Part shown: positions 15,821-28,800 of the stretch, piece after piece
Layout: each line of letters starts with the position of its first letter
Numbering within the stretch: position 1 is the stretch's first letter
Origin: JAJXSS01 sp964547135
GTDB taxonomy: Bacteria; Planctomycetota; Phycisphaerae; Phycisphaerales; Phycisphaeraceae
Direction of reading: 5' to 3'
DNA length: 64,000 nucleotides
NCBI GenBank assembly: GCA_964547135.1
Contig: CAZJMK010000007.1
Span: 1 to 64,000 of the forward strand
The notes under the pieces: model-generated
Database searches by the model: none
Told to the model about the DNA's origin: nothing
What the model saw: the letters and a program-made list of their open reading frames with translations, nothing else
Translations under genes and position numbers: made by a program

Positions 15821-16140
15821 GCAAAAAGCCTCCGTGCCGAGGGTTTATCGGCCAAAGGGCGGCGAAATGGTGAGAAGTGATCGCGGACGGAAAGAAGTGG
15901 CCAAGTGGCCAAGTGGCAGAACCGCATTCGGCAGTTAGCGCCGCGATTTATCGCGTCTGGTCGGAGTGGTTGATTGGTTGGTCGGTGAGTCGGTTAATCG
16001 GTAAGAAAAATTCAATTCCGCCCGGGTAACCGATGAACCGACTCTCCGATTAACCGCGCAGTTTACCCAAGCCCTCGGCTTGCCAGCCTCGTTCTTGGCT
16101 TGAAAAATTCGAAATCCGAAATTCGAAATACCCATTCTTT
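15821..16140. repeat. Mosaic repeat spacer, second identical copy (F, E', G, B, A)
   Basis: After about 70 bp of unassigned DNA, family F (about 15893-15920) leads into the 175-bp segment 15905-16079, which by eye matches 12466-12640 base for base. The two then diverge inside the B hairpin loop, and family A ends the block (about 16100-16130). Confidence 0.85.
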
Positions 16141-16173
16141 CATCACTTTTGCGAACCCCCGTTTTGTGCTTGC

Positions 16174-16202
16174 TGGACAAAGCATCGGGGCTTGGTTATA
16201 AG
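16174..16202 (+). promoter_or_regulatory. Sigma70-type promoter for the DUF3467 gene
   Basis: TGGACA (16174-16179), a 17-bp spacer and TATAAG (16197-16202) lie 112 bp before the ATG at 16314. This is one of few places in the window free of repeats upstream of a gene. Confidence 0.55.
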
Positions 16203-16313
16203 GATGTTTACCCTCCTGAATATGGATCAGTGCGCATGTGTTAAACTTTCATCGTGTCGAGGGTTGCTGATGGACTCTCCGGGCGGGTTGTCAACGCTTT
16301 TCAGGGTGAACCC

Positions 16314-16670
16314 ATGAGTAAAGATCGGGACGCTTCGGTGAACCAGGCCATCAACACCCCCACCTCTGGACAGCAGCAGGTTCAGATACAAATTGACGAC
16401 GCCCAGGCGGATGTGCATTACAGCACGACCAGTCGTGTGTGGGGTTCCGCGGAAGAGGTGTACCTCGACTTTGCCGGGGGCATCAGGCCCGCTTCGCCGG
16501 GCAAGGCTGTGATGCGCGTCGAACAACGCATCATCCTCAGCCCCTGGTCCGCCAAGCGACTGGCGATCGCCCTCAATCAGGTGGTGGCCAATCATGAAAA
16601 ACAGTTCGGCAACCTCGAACTGGATGTTCGTAAACGTAGCGCTGCCGCCGAAGAAGCAGCGGGCGGATGA
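16314..16670 (+). CDS. DUF3467 domain protein
   Basis: The 118-aa protein carries the DUF3467 pattern: QVQIQIDDAQADVHYSTTSRVWGSAEEVYLDFAGG, then VMRVEQRIILSPWSAKRLAIALNQVVANHEKQFGNLEL. The family is small, cytosolic and of unknown function, and is common in planctomycetes and other bacteria. ATG 16314 has an AGGGTG six bases upstream; the open frame continues to 16254 without a better start. The giant gene starts 147 bp downstream in the same direction, and co-transcription is possible because no terminator is visible between them. Confidence 0.75.
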   Translation: MSKDRDASVNQAINTPTSGQQQVQIQIDDAQADVHYSTTSRVWGSAEEVYLDFAGGIRPASPGKAVMRVEQRIILSPWSAKRLAIALNQVVANHEKQFGNLELDVRKRSAAAEEAAGG

Positions 16671-16817
16671 TGAATCACAGGGCGTGATCGACGCGCTTTT
16701 CCGATCGTCGGCGGATGGTTTGTCGTCTTGGATGTGACCTTGCTGGGGCGAAGGTTCCTGGTGGCTTCGGGTGGAAAAACCGAATTGAGTGAGTCGGGCA
16801 GTCAAAGGGAGTCGGCT

Positions 16818-19800
16818 ATGTCATCGACCAAGTCGGATCGCATCGTGTCGCTGTCATCGGGTCGCATGGTCCACCAACTGGAAACGCTCGAACCGCGTAA
16901 GCTGCTCACGACGCTGGTGGGCGGGGAAGTGTTTCAATTTCGGGATGCCAACGACCAGCTGGTGCGTGTGTATCTGCGGGGCGATATTGTCGTTGAGTTG
17001 ATTGGTGCTTCCACCACGGCTTCGACCATCGACCTGGGCGATCTGCGCGGCACGATCATCGAAAGTGCCCTGGGCCGAGCAGGCTACACCCTGGAAATCG
17101 GCGGCAGCCGATTGCTGGGTTTGACACCGATCAACGACACGATTGCTCCTGAAGGCGACGTTCCGATTCCCGCCACGCCGGACGCGGCAACGGATATTGA
17201 AATCAACCTGAATATTCAGGCAATCGCGTCGCGGGCTTCCGACGGCAATACCTACGGTTTCAATGTCGTGACCGTCAGCATCGGCGGGGTGCAAACGCAA
17301 CTGGTGCAGTTGTTGCAATTCAATGTTGACCCGGATGATCCTGATCGCGGCAATGCGACCGTGATCGCTCATTTACAAGGGCCGCTCGGAACGGAAATCA
17401 ACGGTGTCACGGCTGCGGAGTTCGACCCGGACAGCGGGCTTTTGTATTTCGTCGCTGATCAGGGCCAGGGTGCGGGGAAAATCACCAATCTTTACAGTGT
17501 CGATGTCGATGCCTTCGGCGGGATCGCCGCGACCCTGAACCTGATCGGGCAGATCGGCAACAGCACAACGGTCGTGGCGTCGATGGCGTTTGATCAATTC
17601 GGCCCCAACCCTGGGGATGTGAACCTGTGGGTCGCTGGTACGATTGCCACGCCGGTGTCGGGTCCGCCGCCGGCGACCGTCAATTTTGATATGGCGCGGG
17701 TGAACGTTGCCACGGCCCAGGTGATCACCAATTCGGGCATCAACGTGACTCGTCGCGGCGTAGCGGTCAACGGCAATCAACTCACCGGGCTGGCGTTTGT
17801 CAATCCGTCAGCCGGTTCCGCGGAAACACATGTCTTTGCCACGTTGAATCTGGGCGGTGCCGCCAGTCGGTTGTTACGCATTGAATTGTTTACCGGCATC
17901 GCCACCGACTACGGCTTAACCGCCGATCCGACCGATGTGGACACGACAACCCCGGTGCGCGGCCAGTTCATCGGCGGGCTGACCTGGAACCCGGTATTGA
18001 CCAATCCCTTCACCGGCACCCCCGGTGTGCTGATCGGGACGGACACAGCTTCCGATGCGCTGTTGTACATCGATCATCGTTTGCCCCCGGTCAGTGGTGA
18101 TCTGTTTTCGATTTATGTGGCTCAGGCCAGTGCCGGGGCATCGATTGCCATCACGACCGTCAACGTGACTGAACAGGGGACGTTTTTAAGCCCTTACGAC
18201 GGTGTTTCGGTGCTGGCCGACAACGGCACCAACACGATTCAGGCCAGCAGTGCGGATGTGTATGACCTGCATGTGGACGTATTGGGCGGCACGGTGCCGA
18301 TCATCAAATTCGGAGCCGACATCGGCGGGGTGTACATCGGTGCAAGGCAGTTGATCCGACGAACGCCCACGGCCACGGAATTCGAGCGTTTACGTCCCGT
18401 GATCGATGCTCAGTTGGCCGACACTCTGGGCGTACGAGCGGTGGGAATTGATGAAGTCGTCAACTCCACCGACAACGTCTCGGCAGGCATCAACGTCGGC
18501 CCGTCGCTTTTGCGGTTTTACGCTGGCAGCGGTTCGCTGTCGAGTCGCATGGTTGGACAAAACTTTGACCGCGTGCTGGGCATGGCTGCCAAACGTGACA
18601 TCACGCAAACCAACGGCCTGGTCATAGTGGACACCGACGGGGTCGATCCCTTTGGCGATGCGACCGGCCTGGAAGTCGGTGTGGTTGACCCCGCCACCGG
18701 GCGCCTGTCCACCAGCACACCCGTGCGTTACCTGGGCAACCTCGTCGAAGCAGGCGCGCTGCTGGCGATCACCTATGCTGATGTGCAATTCAACGATGAC
18801 GAACGGCTGTACGTCATTCTGAACATTGCGGGGGATGTGCTCTTGGGCGAACTGGACCCGGTCACGGGCGATTTCACCGCCATTGCTGACATTACCGCCT
18901 TCAACACCAATCCGATTCGTTCCATGGCTGTGGGTTTGTTCCCATCTTCCTTCGATCCTTCGGTCGGGGCGTTGTTCATCACGGACATCACCGGGGCGTT
19001 GTATCAACTGAGCTACACCGCTGCCGGGGGCGTGATCACTTCGGTGGACACGGTCAACCGCCAGCTTTTGGGCATCATGACTGACAGCGACGGACGTGCC
19101 CTGACCGATACGTCGATCACTTTCGACAAGAGTGGCCGGCTGCTGGCGCATGACAGGTACAACGGTCGATTGGTCGATGTCGATTGGCAGGGTGCCAATG
19201 GCACCACGGTGAATGTCGGGTTACAGGTGGCCACGGCTGCCGGTTCGCTGCGTCCGACGGTGGGCGCGCTGGCGCTGGATTGGCTCAATGATCGCGTGTT
19301 GGCGGTGGACAATGCCCCCAGTTGGGAGGCGATTCCCAACGAGGGCTTTGCCCCGGAGTCCGCCTGGTTGATGACCCTGGCGGGGACCAGCAACACGACC
19401 GCGGTGGGACAGGACATTGAAAACATTTTGGTGGGTGGCCGGGTGACCGGTCGGGTGAACCTGTCGGGTTCGATTGACACCTTCTATGCCGGGGCGATAC
19501 TGACCGGGGCAACGTATGGCCAAGGATTTGGAGCGCCGGAAATTCCCGGCAACTTCCGCGTGGCCGGCGATCTGCGCAACCTGATGGTGTCTGATTCCAT
19601 CGGTACCAACGGTGGAGGGGTGTTCCTCACGCCTTACACCGGCCGATATCACACCGGGTTTGACCTGGTGGTCGGCGGGCGCCTTGGTCAGGTAAGCGCT
19701 CCGGCCACGTTCGTCGGTTCGGTGACGGTGAACAACAACACTTCGGTGGTCGGTTACACGGCTGGGTTCCTGGCGCAGCGCGAAGTGGAACAGGGCTTGT

Positions 19801-22800
19801 TGTCAACGGCTGACAACGGGGACAGGTTCACGGAAACTCAGGTTTTTAATCTAAGCAACCCTTACGGTTTGTTTGCCTCGGATGGCCGATTCTTCAACAA
19901 CACCATTGCCACGGCGCAGCGTTTGGGCACGTTGCGAGCCGGGCTATTGGGTCAGCCGGATGTGATTCGGGTCACCGGTACGCTGGATGGCACTTTGGTC
20001 GGTGATGAAATTGATCATTACGCGGTGAGTCTCTTGGCCGGTCAGGCGGTGACGATCCGTTTGGGCAACGGCTTTACGGAGACGGGTGTTGCCACGTTGG
20101 GGGTGCGTGATCCCGATGGCCGAATCATCGCCAGTAACTATTCGAGTTCGGGTGCGGACCTGGACACGGTGAGTTTCATTGCTGATCGCCCCGGTGAGTA
20201 CACCCTGGTGGTGGCATATTTGTCGGATGTCACCTTTGATGAAAACTCAGGGTTCGTTTTTGGTTTCCAGGACTATGAATTTTTGGTCGAAAACGCAGGC
20301 AGCATCGCGCTGGGCGGTATCGTGGCCGGGACCATCACCAGCCTGAGCAACCAATCCACCGTCAGCGTGGCACGGGGCGACTTGGGCAGCCTGATCGGTT
20401 TTACCAGCATCGCGATGGAGAGTTTCAGTTTTAATCAGACGCACATTCTGGTCAGCAACGGCAGCCTGCGGGCCATGGTCGGCGGGGAAATTTCCACCAC
20501 GGTCGGCGGTGCAATCGGTCAATCGCCTGCGCTTGCCGTGCCCGTGGGTCATGTCGGGTTGATTCGCAGCACCAGTTCGTTCCTGCGTTTCACCACCGTC
20601 GGTTCCATCGGCGGCAATTTTCAAACCATCGACTCGGCCAGTTTTCTCTCCGGCAGTTTCATCGCCAACGGCGGCATCGGCACCATCCGTGTCGGTGGCG
20701 TCTTTGGTTTGATCAACGAAGCTCCGATTGTCAGTGTCGATGCGGACAACAACGGCGGCGGGTTCATCGACCTGATCGATGTCGCCGGGGACATGGGCAC
20801 GCTCTCCGCCGGTGGCCCGATCATCACCACCGGCCAGGGCGGCAACGTCCGCTTTATCCGTGTGGGCGGCGATATTTACCAGGACCAAGCCATCCAGCCC
20901 GGCGGGTATTCGCCGCAGCAATTGGCAGCCGGTCTGAGCTATACCCATGTGGACGATGGCGGCGCGGTTTTCTCCATCAACCCCACGGGTATCGCCAACC
21001 CCAACTTCAACCCCCGTCTGCCTGAAGGTCTGGGTAACGATCGCTTCCTTTCGCAAGGGGCGCTGACCATCACCACCTACGGCATTCGCACCGGCGGCAG
21101 TGTGCTGGTGGATGTCACCAGCAGCGGCGGGGGCATCAACATCAGCGGCACCACCGCGGGCAATGCCGGTCGCGGGGAAGTTTCCCGCATCACCATCAGT
21201 GGTGTCGCCGGTCGTTCGGTGGTTACCAACCCGCTCACCGGTCAGATGTCACTGGCGGGGCTGAGTGGTGATGTGAGTGTCACGCTTTCGGGCAACACGC
21301 CGTTGGATGTGCTGGACATCATCGCCACCACCACCGGCCTGACAAGCATTAACAACAGCACCCTCGGCGGACAGATCATCGGTATCGATGTCGCCAGTGT
21401 GGGGTCGCTGGTCAGTCGCGGAGCCATCGGGCTGGCCAATTCACGCTTGATCAATGGCATGACCATTCTGCCGCGCACGGTCGTGGCCGGTGGCAATACG
21501 TATCCGTTTGTCGATCAGCGTACTGCCATCATCGCGGGCAACATCATTGAAATTCGCAGCGAACAGGGCATCGGCAATGTCATCGTGTCGGGCAACATCG
21601 GCACGGTCAGCGCCAATGCCGACAACGCGGACAGCATCGGGGTGTTTGAAGGCATCAATGCGCCGATTACCGCAGCAGGCACGATTTTCACGGTGAACAT
21701 CGGCGAGGGTGTGGCCGCTTCAGGCAATGGCGAAATGTCGCGTGCCGGTATTTACGCCGGGGCCATTGGTGCGGTACGCGGCAACGGTGTGGGCAACGAC
21801 ATCTGGGGCGACATCGTGGCCAACACCGGTCCGGCCGGCGAAGTTTTCCTCGTTAACGGCTCATCGATTGGTGAAATCAGCCTCAATGGTGGGTCGATCG
21901 TCGGCAGTACCATCGCTGTCATGCCCGATTTTGACATGGCCAGTGATCTGGGTGGCGCTGTCATACTGACTGGGGTCGCCGGCTTTAACAACACGCCCAC
22001 GGCCATCGGGCGCGTCAACCTCAACGGTATCGGCGGCATTCTGGGATCACAGATACGGGCCTTGAGTATTGGTGATGTCAACGTCCGTGGCGGATTCGGC
22101 ATCATCAATTCGTTTATCGAAGTTGTTGGTTCCGGCCGTATCGGCAACATCACCGCCGACGGCTATGGGTTACGTAATGTCGGGATGATTGCTGGTGCTG
22201 GCGGCGTCGGCAACATCACTGCTTCCGGACGCGGGCAAATGCTGGCTGCCACCAGCTACTCCAGTTCCGTGCGTCAAAGTGAAAACTTCGTGATGCACCC
22301 GTTGTTCAATATCAGTCTGACGGAGAACAATGACCTGCATCTGGCGCTGGGCCTGCCCCAGGCACAGGTGACCCCCGTCGGCCCGATTGATGCGGGTGAC
22401 AAGTTCCGTATCTCCGTGCTCGACGGCTTTGGCCGCACCTCGTTTGTGGAAGTCACGGCTCAACCCGGTGCCACGGCCCCCACCGACATCGTGGCGGCGC
22501 TGGTGGCGGCCTGGAACGATAAGGTGGCGCAAACTGCCGACCCGATCCTTTCGGGCATTCTGGCGCAGAACGGCGGCGAGTTTGTGCAGTTATTGGCCAA
22601 TGATGCCAAGGCCCCGTTCCTCATCACCGTGACCACGACGAATGCCGGCGGTACGCCCAATCAGCAACAATTGGTGCTCAGCAACAACCGTCAGGCCGGG
22701 GTCATTGACACGCTGGACCTGCGCACCGTGGGTAATGTGGGTACGCTTTCCGCCTACCGTCTGTCCAACAGCAGCATCACGGTTTCCAACACCATCCGCG

Positions 22801-25800
22801 GCATCACCACGCTCACCAGCATCGATGCTGACCCGTCCACGATCATCAACACCACCATCACCACTGGCGCGCTCGAATCGTTCCGCCCGGGGGGCAGCAT
22901 CTCCGGCTCCACGCTCAACGTGGCGGGTCGTCTGCGTCAGGTGGAAATCCGTGGCAGTCTGCTGGACAACTCGGTCATACAGGCCACGGGTGAAAATGGC
23001 TCGATCGACGGGGTTCGCGTCACCGGCGATGTCGATGGCATCATTCGTGCCAGCTCGCGCATCGGGCCGGTGTCCGTCGGCGGCAACTTCACCGGAACCC
23101 TGCGTTCCGATGGTCAGAGCGTCACCAACGGCAACAGCCTCGAATCGTTTGAGGTTCGCGGCGACATGACCGGTGACATTCAGGTGCTGGGCAATGTCGG
23201 GCGCATCACCGTGTTCCGCAATATGCAGGCTCAGTCAACAGGTGACCGCATCACCATCAGCGGCAACCTGCAGCAACTGACCGTCGGCACCGCACGTACC
23301 GCGGACATTCACACCCTCAACCTGCCCATTCTGGTACAGGGCAACCTCGGCAACCTGACCATCAACGGTTTGTGGGAATCAAGCCTGTACGTCGGCGGTG
23401 ACCTGACTTCGGCCACGGTTGGCGTCGATACCAATGAGGCCGGGGTGGACCTGCTCACCACGCAACTGACGGTGGGCAACAACCTGGGGTCACTCACTTT
23501 CGTCAACGGCAACCTGGCGGGCGACATCGCGGCGGGTCGTGATGTGCGTTCGGTGACCTTCCGTAACGGCAACATGAATGCCGGGTCGCAAATCGCCGGC
23601 ATTTACGGCAGCATCGGCACCGTCAGCGTGACCGGGGGCAGCATACTCGGTGACATCATCGCGGAAAATGGTGCGATCAATTCGATCACCACCACCGGCA
23701 TCGGGGCGGACTTCGGCGGCATGCTTTCAGCGCGTTCGGCTGGCACCCTGAACATCGCCGGCAACCTGCTGGGGTCAGCCGATGTCAGCGTCGCCCGTGA
23801 TATGAACAGTCTGACCGTGCGCGGCAATGTGCTGGATGGTGCTGACATCGAGGTCGGCAGCCTGCGCAGCTTGTCCGTCACCGGCAACATGCAGGGCGAC
23901 CTCGTGACCGGCAACAGCACCACAGCCCTGACAGTGAACATCGCCGGCCACTGGCTGCCTGCGTCGGCGATGATCGGACAAGACGTGACCATCACGGTGC
24001 GCGGCAACCTCGGCATGGTCGGTTCGCCGACGACCTTCTCGTTGGGGCGTGGTTTGACCAGCCTGAATGTCACCGGCAGTGCGGTGATGCAGTTGTTGGT
24101 CGATCACGCCATCGGCACGATCACCGTCGGCAACCTGACGGACTCGGTCATCACCTCCGGGTTTGATATCAATAGCCTGACGATCAACGGGGCCATGAAC
24201 ACCAGTCTGGTACAGGCGGGCATCAGCCGGGGGTCCGATGGCATGTTTGCCACCACCCTGGCGACGATTGATGCGGGTGAAACCAGCCGAATGGGCAACA
24301 TTGGTCGGGTGAGTGTGCGTGGCATGGAAGGTTCGATCATCGCAGCCGGGGGCAACATCAACAGCTTTGCCTCGACGCTGTCGGTGATCAACAGTTCGAT
24401 TTCATCGGGCTTGTCACTGGGCAGCATGAACATCGCGGACGTGCTGGCTGACAACACGCCTTTGGCCACTGCCGGTGAACGCAACCTGGCGCGTCGGGGG
24501 AATGGGTCGGGTACCGACCTGGCGTTGTTCCGTGGTGATATTGTGACGTTGCAGTTGCCGACCACGGCTGCGTGGGTGAACTCGCTGGTGTCAGCCGGGG
24601 TCGATCCGGGTGCGACTGGTGACTTTGCCGCACCGACCGTGCTGACCTCGTCCACCGGCGGCAGCAGCCGCATCGGCACCATCAGCGGCACGCTCGGAGC
24701 GGGTTCACAACTGATCACCGATGCGGGTATCACGAACAATCGAACCGTGGCAGCCGGGGGCACAGTGACGCAGGTGAATTACAACATCACCGACATCACC
24801 GCAGCCAACCCGTTGGAAACGTTGCTGGCCACGGTCACCAGCACGACACCGTTTACGTTTGTCAGTGCCACCGGCGGCACGGTGATCATTCGCCTTTCCG
24901 GGCCGGGGTCGCTGGTGATTTACGACGAACTGGGCACCGATACCGACAACAAAATTGACACGCTTCGGCTGGTGGGTACGACCGCCTCGACGAGCGTTAC
25001 CATCACCAGCAGCAACCCCGCCAAGGTGGTCACCATTGGTCGCGTCATCAGCGATGACGACAGCACCGTCGGCACATTCACTTTCGACGGTGACCTGGTG
25101 GGCGACGGCACAACCGATGCCGACCTGGTGATCGACGGCAGCATGAATTCACTGACTTTGCGCAACCTCGGCTCGGCTGTCGTCGGTCGCATCGGTGGTG
25201 ATTTGAGCACTGCCCGTCTGAACGGTTTGTCCGCCGCTGCCAAACTCAACGTCGGCGGTGCGGTTCGTACCCTGACCGTCGGTTCATCGACCGGCTCAGC
25301 CCTGCTGGGTGACCTTGCAAACTACACCCAGTCCTTCAACACCCTCAGTGCCGACGGCATCGGCACTTTGTGGGTGCATGCCCAGGGCAAGTTGTTTGTC
25401 GCCAACCCGGCGGTATCGAATGATTTCACCACCCCGCCGGGTGCCGGTGGCCTGACACTGGTCGATGCCTACAACGGCAGCAACTTCGCCAACGACGCGC
25501 TGCTGAACATGGACTTTTTGGGGGCGGACCTTTACGGTATCGCCCGCTTGTACGACCCCCATCCGACGGCGCAACTGGCCAACCTCACAGCCGGGCTGGA
25601 CCTGCGCGGGCTTGCAATCAACAGCACCGGCCAGGTGTTTGCCTTGAACACCAACAGCTCGACCAACAAGGACGAACTGGTACGCATCGACACGGCCACG
25701 GGCAATATCACCGTGATCGGTCGATTGCGTAACCCGCTGACCGATGCCCCGGGCGTGTCGGGTTTCACGCAGCACATACTGGCCACAGCCTTTGACAACA

Positions 25801-28800
25801 GCGGTCGCCTGATCGCCCTGGTCAGTGATCGTGACGGCAACGGGCTGACCTCCGGCAACGCCGTGACCCTGGTGGAAATTCAAACGGCTGATGCCAACAG
25901 CGACGGGCTGGTCGATGTCACGCGCATCGGCAACCCGGCCTTGCAGGGCATTCAACTCGACAGTGGCACGGTGACCGACTCGTTCAAGGGTTTGGCGGTG
26001 CAGGCGGGTACGGGCACCATTTTCGCCGTTCGCAACACCGGCGGCTTGCAGGACGACCTGGTCACCATCAACGCCACCACCGGCGCGGTGACATTGATCG
26101 GTGCCGTGCAGGTGAACGCCGGCGGCACGGGGATTACCGACATTCGCGGCATGGGCTTTGACGCCCAGGGCAACCTCGTGGCCCTTGATCACAACAACAC
26201 CGGCCCCTCGCAGTTGATTCGCTTGGCAGTGGCGGACCTGGCTGATGCTTCCGTCTTCCAACTGGTGCAGGAAAACAGCAACCTGTCGGATACGTTGGAT
26301 GTGTTTGCCATTGGCAAGGGCGGCTCATTCCGCAGCTTTGCCTATGACCTGACCAACGATCGGTTGCTGGGCAACCCGGCGGACCCGGCTGATGCACAGG
26401 GTCGTGCCCTGGTATTGGGTCGCATTGACACGAGCACCGGCCAATTCACCCGTGTCGCTGCATTGACCGACAGCAACGGGGTCGGGTTGACGGCTGGGGT
26501 CAACGGTCGCGCCTTTGTGGCGGGTGACAACTTTGCCGGTGGCCGACTGTTTATCGTCACGGGTGATAACCAGTTGTTTGATTACAACGTGGCGGGTGGC
26601 ACGTTGACCAAGGTTGGTAATGTATTTGAAGGCGGCACAGCCGTGAGCCTGTCGGCCCTGGATATGAACGATGCCACCGGCACACTGCTGGCGGCTGATC
26701 CGGTGCAACGTCGGCTGGTGAATATCAACACCACCACGGCTTTGGTCACCCCGCTGACCGGTTCGGGTCTGGTCACGGAAAACCTCGCCGACCTGGCCTA
26801 CGACGCAGCGAGCAGTGCGTTCATCGGCTTTGTGCCCGGCACACAGAAGTTTGTCAGCATGGGTGCCGCTGCCGAGCAGGGCGGTTTGACGGCCACGAGT
26901 TTCGACAACGTGACGGTGAGCGGCACCTTGGGCGCGCGTTTGCATTCCACCGGCAACAGCTTCGGCAATGTACGCATCACCGGCGACTTTACCGGTGCGT
27001 TGGAAACCCCCGGCAACCTGCGCAGCCTGAGCGTCACCGGCAACATCACTGGTTCGGTGAACGTTGGACGCGATGTCACCACCTGGACGCACACCGGCAA
27101 CCTGGCCGATGTGGCGCTGGTGAATGTGGCGGGTCGATTGGCGTCGTTCACACAGACCGGCAGCTTCAACGGCAGCCTCAGTGCTTACGAAACCGGCACG
27201 ATCAGCATCAGCCAGAATGTCGGTGCGGGGGCGATGATTCATGTCACCGGCACCGCCGGCGGACTGACGGTCAACGGCAACTTCGCCGGCATGGGCGAGT
27301 TTGGTTGGATGACTGGTGCGCTCAACGTTCGCGGGTTACTGGCCGGCACAAGCCGACTGATGGTTGATGGCGACGCATCGAGCGTGACTATCACCGGCGG
27401 CACGGAAACCGGCAGCCTGTTGCAGGTGGCGGGCAAGGTGAATTCGGTGACCGTCGGCCTGACGCACTTTGGCACGGTGGCTGTGCAACAGGGAGCCAAC
27501 TCGGCGACGTTCCGTGATGTGCTGGGTGGCCGGGTGTTCATCGGTATGGACCTTGGCACCCTCAGCGTCAGCGGTGACAGTGCCAATGCCGTGTACTCGG
27601 TGGGCACCTGGATTGGTGAGGACGGCGTGTACAACACTGCCGACGATGTCATCACCGGCGGGGTGCTGCGATCGGCACGCTTCGGCGGACGGTTCATTGA
27701 CAGTGTGCTGGCGGTGGGTGTGCTGCCCTCGGCTGCCTCCGGCCCGGGTGTTCCGACCGACAATCGCTTGTACGTCGGCCAGTTGGTCAATGGTGATTTC
27801 ATCGACACGGCGGAAGCCGGCGGCCTTTTGCCCAGCCGGGCGGAATCGGTCACCTTCAGCGGTCGTATCGAAACTTCACAGGTCGGTGGTGCACGCCAAT
27901 CGGTGCTGGCCGTGGCAGGTACGATCGGTCGGGTTTCGACCAACACGACCGGTGCCGCCTTGGCACAGCGCAGTTACGCTGACCCGGCTGGGGCGCCGAC
28001 GGTGCTGGGCTACAACAGCCCCAGCGACGGCCGCGTGGAAATCACCTTCAGTGAAGCGATCAATCGCAATTCGTTGCGTCTGTCCAACGCTGCCGACGAC
28101 GGCGGCACGGTGAGCGTGTTCCAGGATGGTGTCCGACTGACCGACAGCACGGTGACGCTGCTGTACCAGGAATTCGTCGATGGCGACGGTATCCTGCGCA
28201 GCAAGCTGATCATCAACAACACCAATCCGTTCAGCGGCCTGATCCGCATCGAACTCGACGGCAGCAGTGACAGCCCGATCGTGGACCGTTCCGGTTTGCG
28301 TTCATCGCTGCGGAACCCGCTGGTGGGCGATCCGCTGGGCACGATTCTGGATGGTGACGGCAACGGCGTCGAGGGCGGCGATTACACAGCCATCACCTTC
28401 GGCGGCGATGCCTTCAATGAGTTCCTGGATGCGGCCAACGGTCTGATTTCCCTGCCGCTGGACAGCGGATCGTTGCAACTGGCCAATACGATCGTCGATA
28501 CCAATGACGTGGACATTTTCGGCTTCAACGGTCTGGCGGGCACGTTCCTGGGCGTGAATGTCACCGGCAGCGCCCCGCTGATGATGGCGGTGTTCTACCG
28601 TGACACGCAGGGCACTGTTGATACGGCCGATGACACCTTCGAAGCCCTGGCTCGTTATGAATACCTGTGGGGCTTTGGCGATTCCGACCTGGCACAGTTC
28701 CTGGAACTGCCGATCGACGGCGAATACTACGTGGTGGTCAAGGCCAACGAGGTCTTCTTCCAGGGCGGCGACAATGGCGCATCGTATCTGCTCAACGTCA

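Noticed and set aside
25296..27242. Several 70-320 aa minus-strand frames across the giant gene
   Set aside because: All are shadows of the beta-repeat coding sequence and carry no recognisable family.
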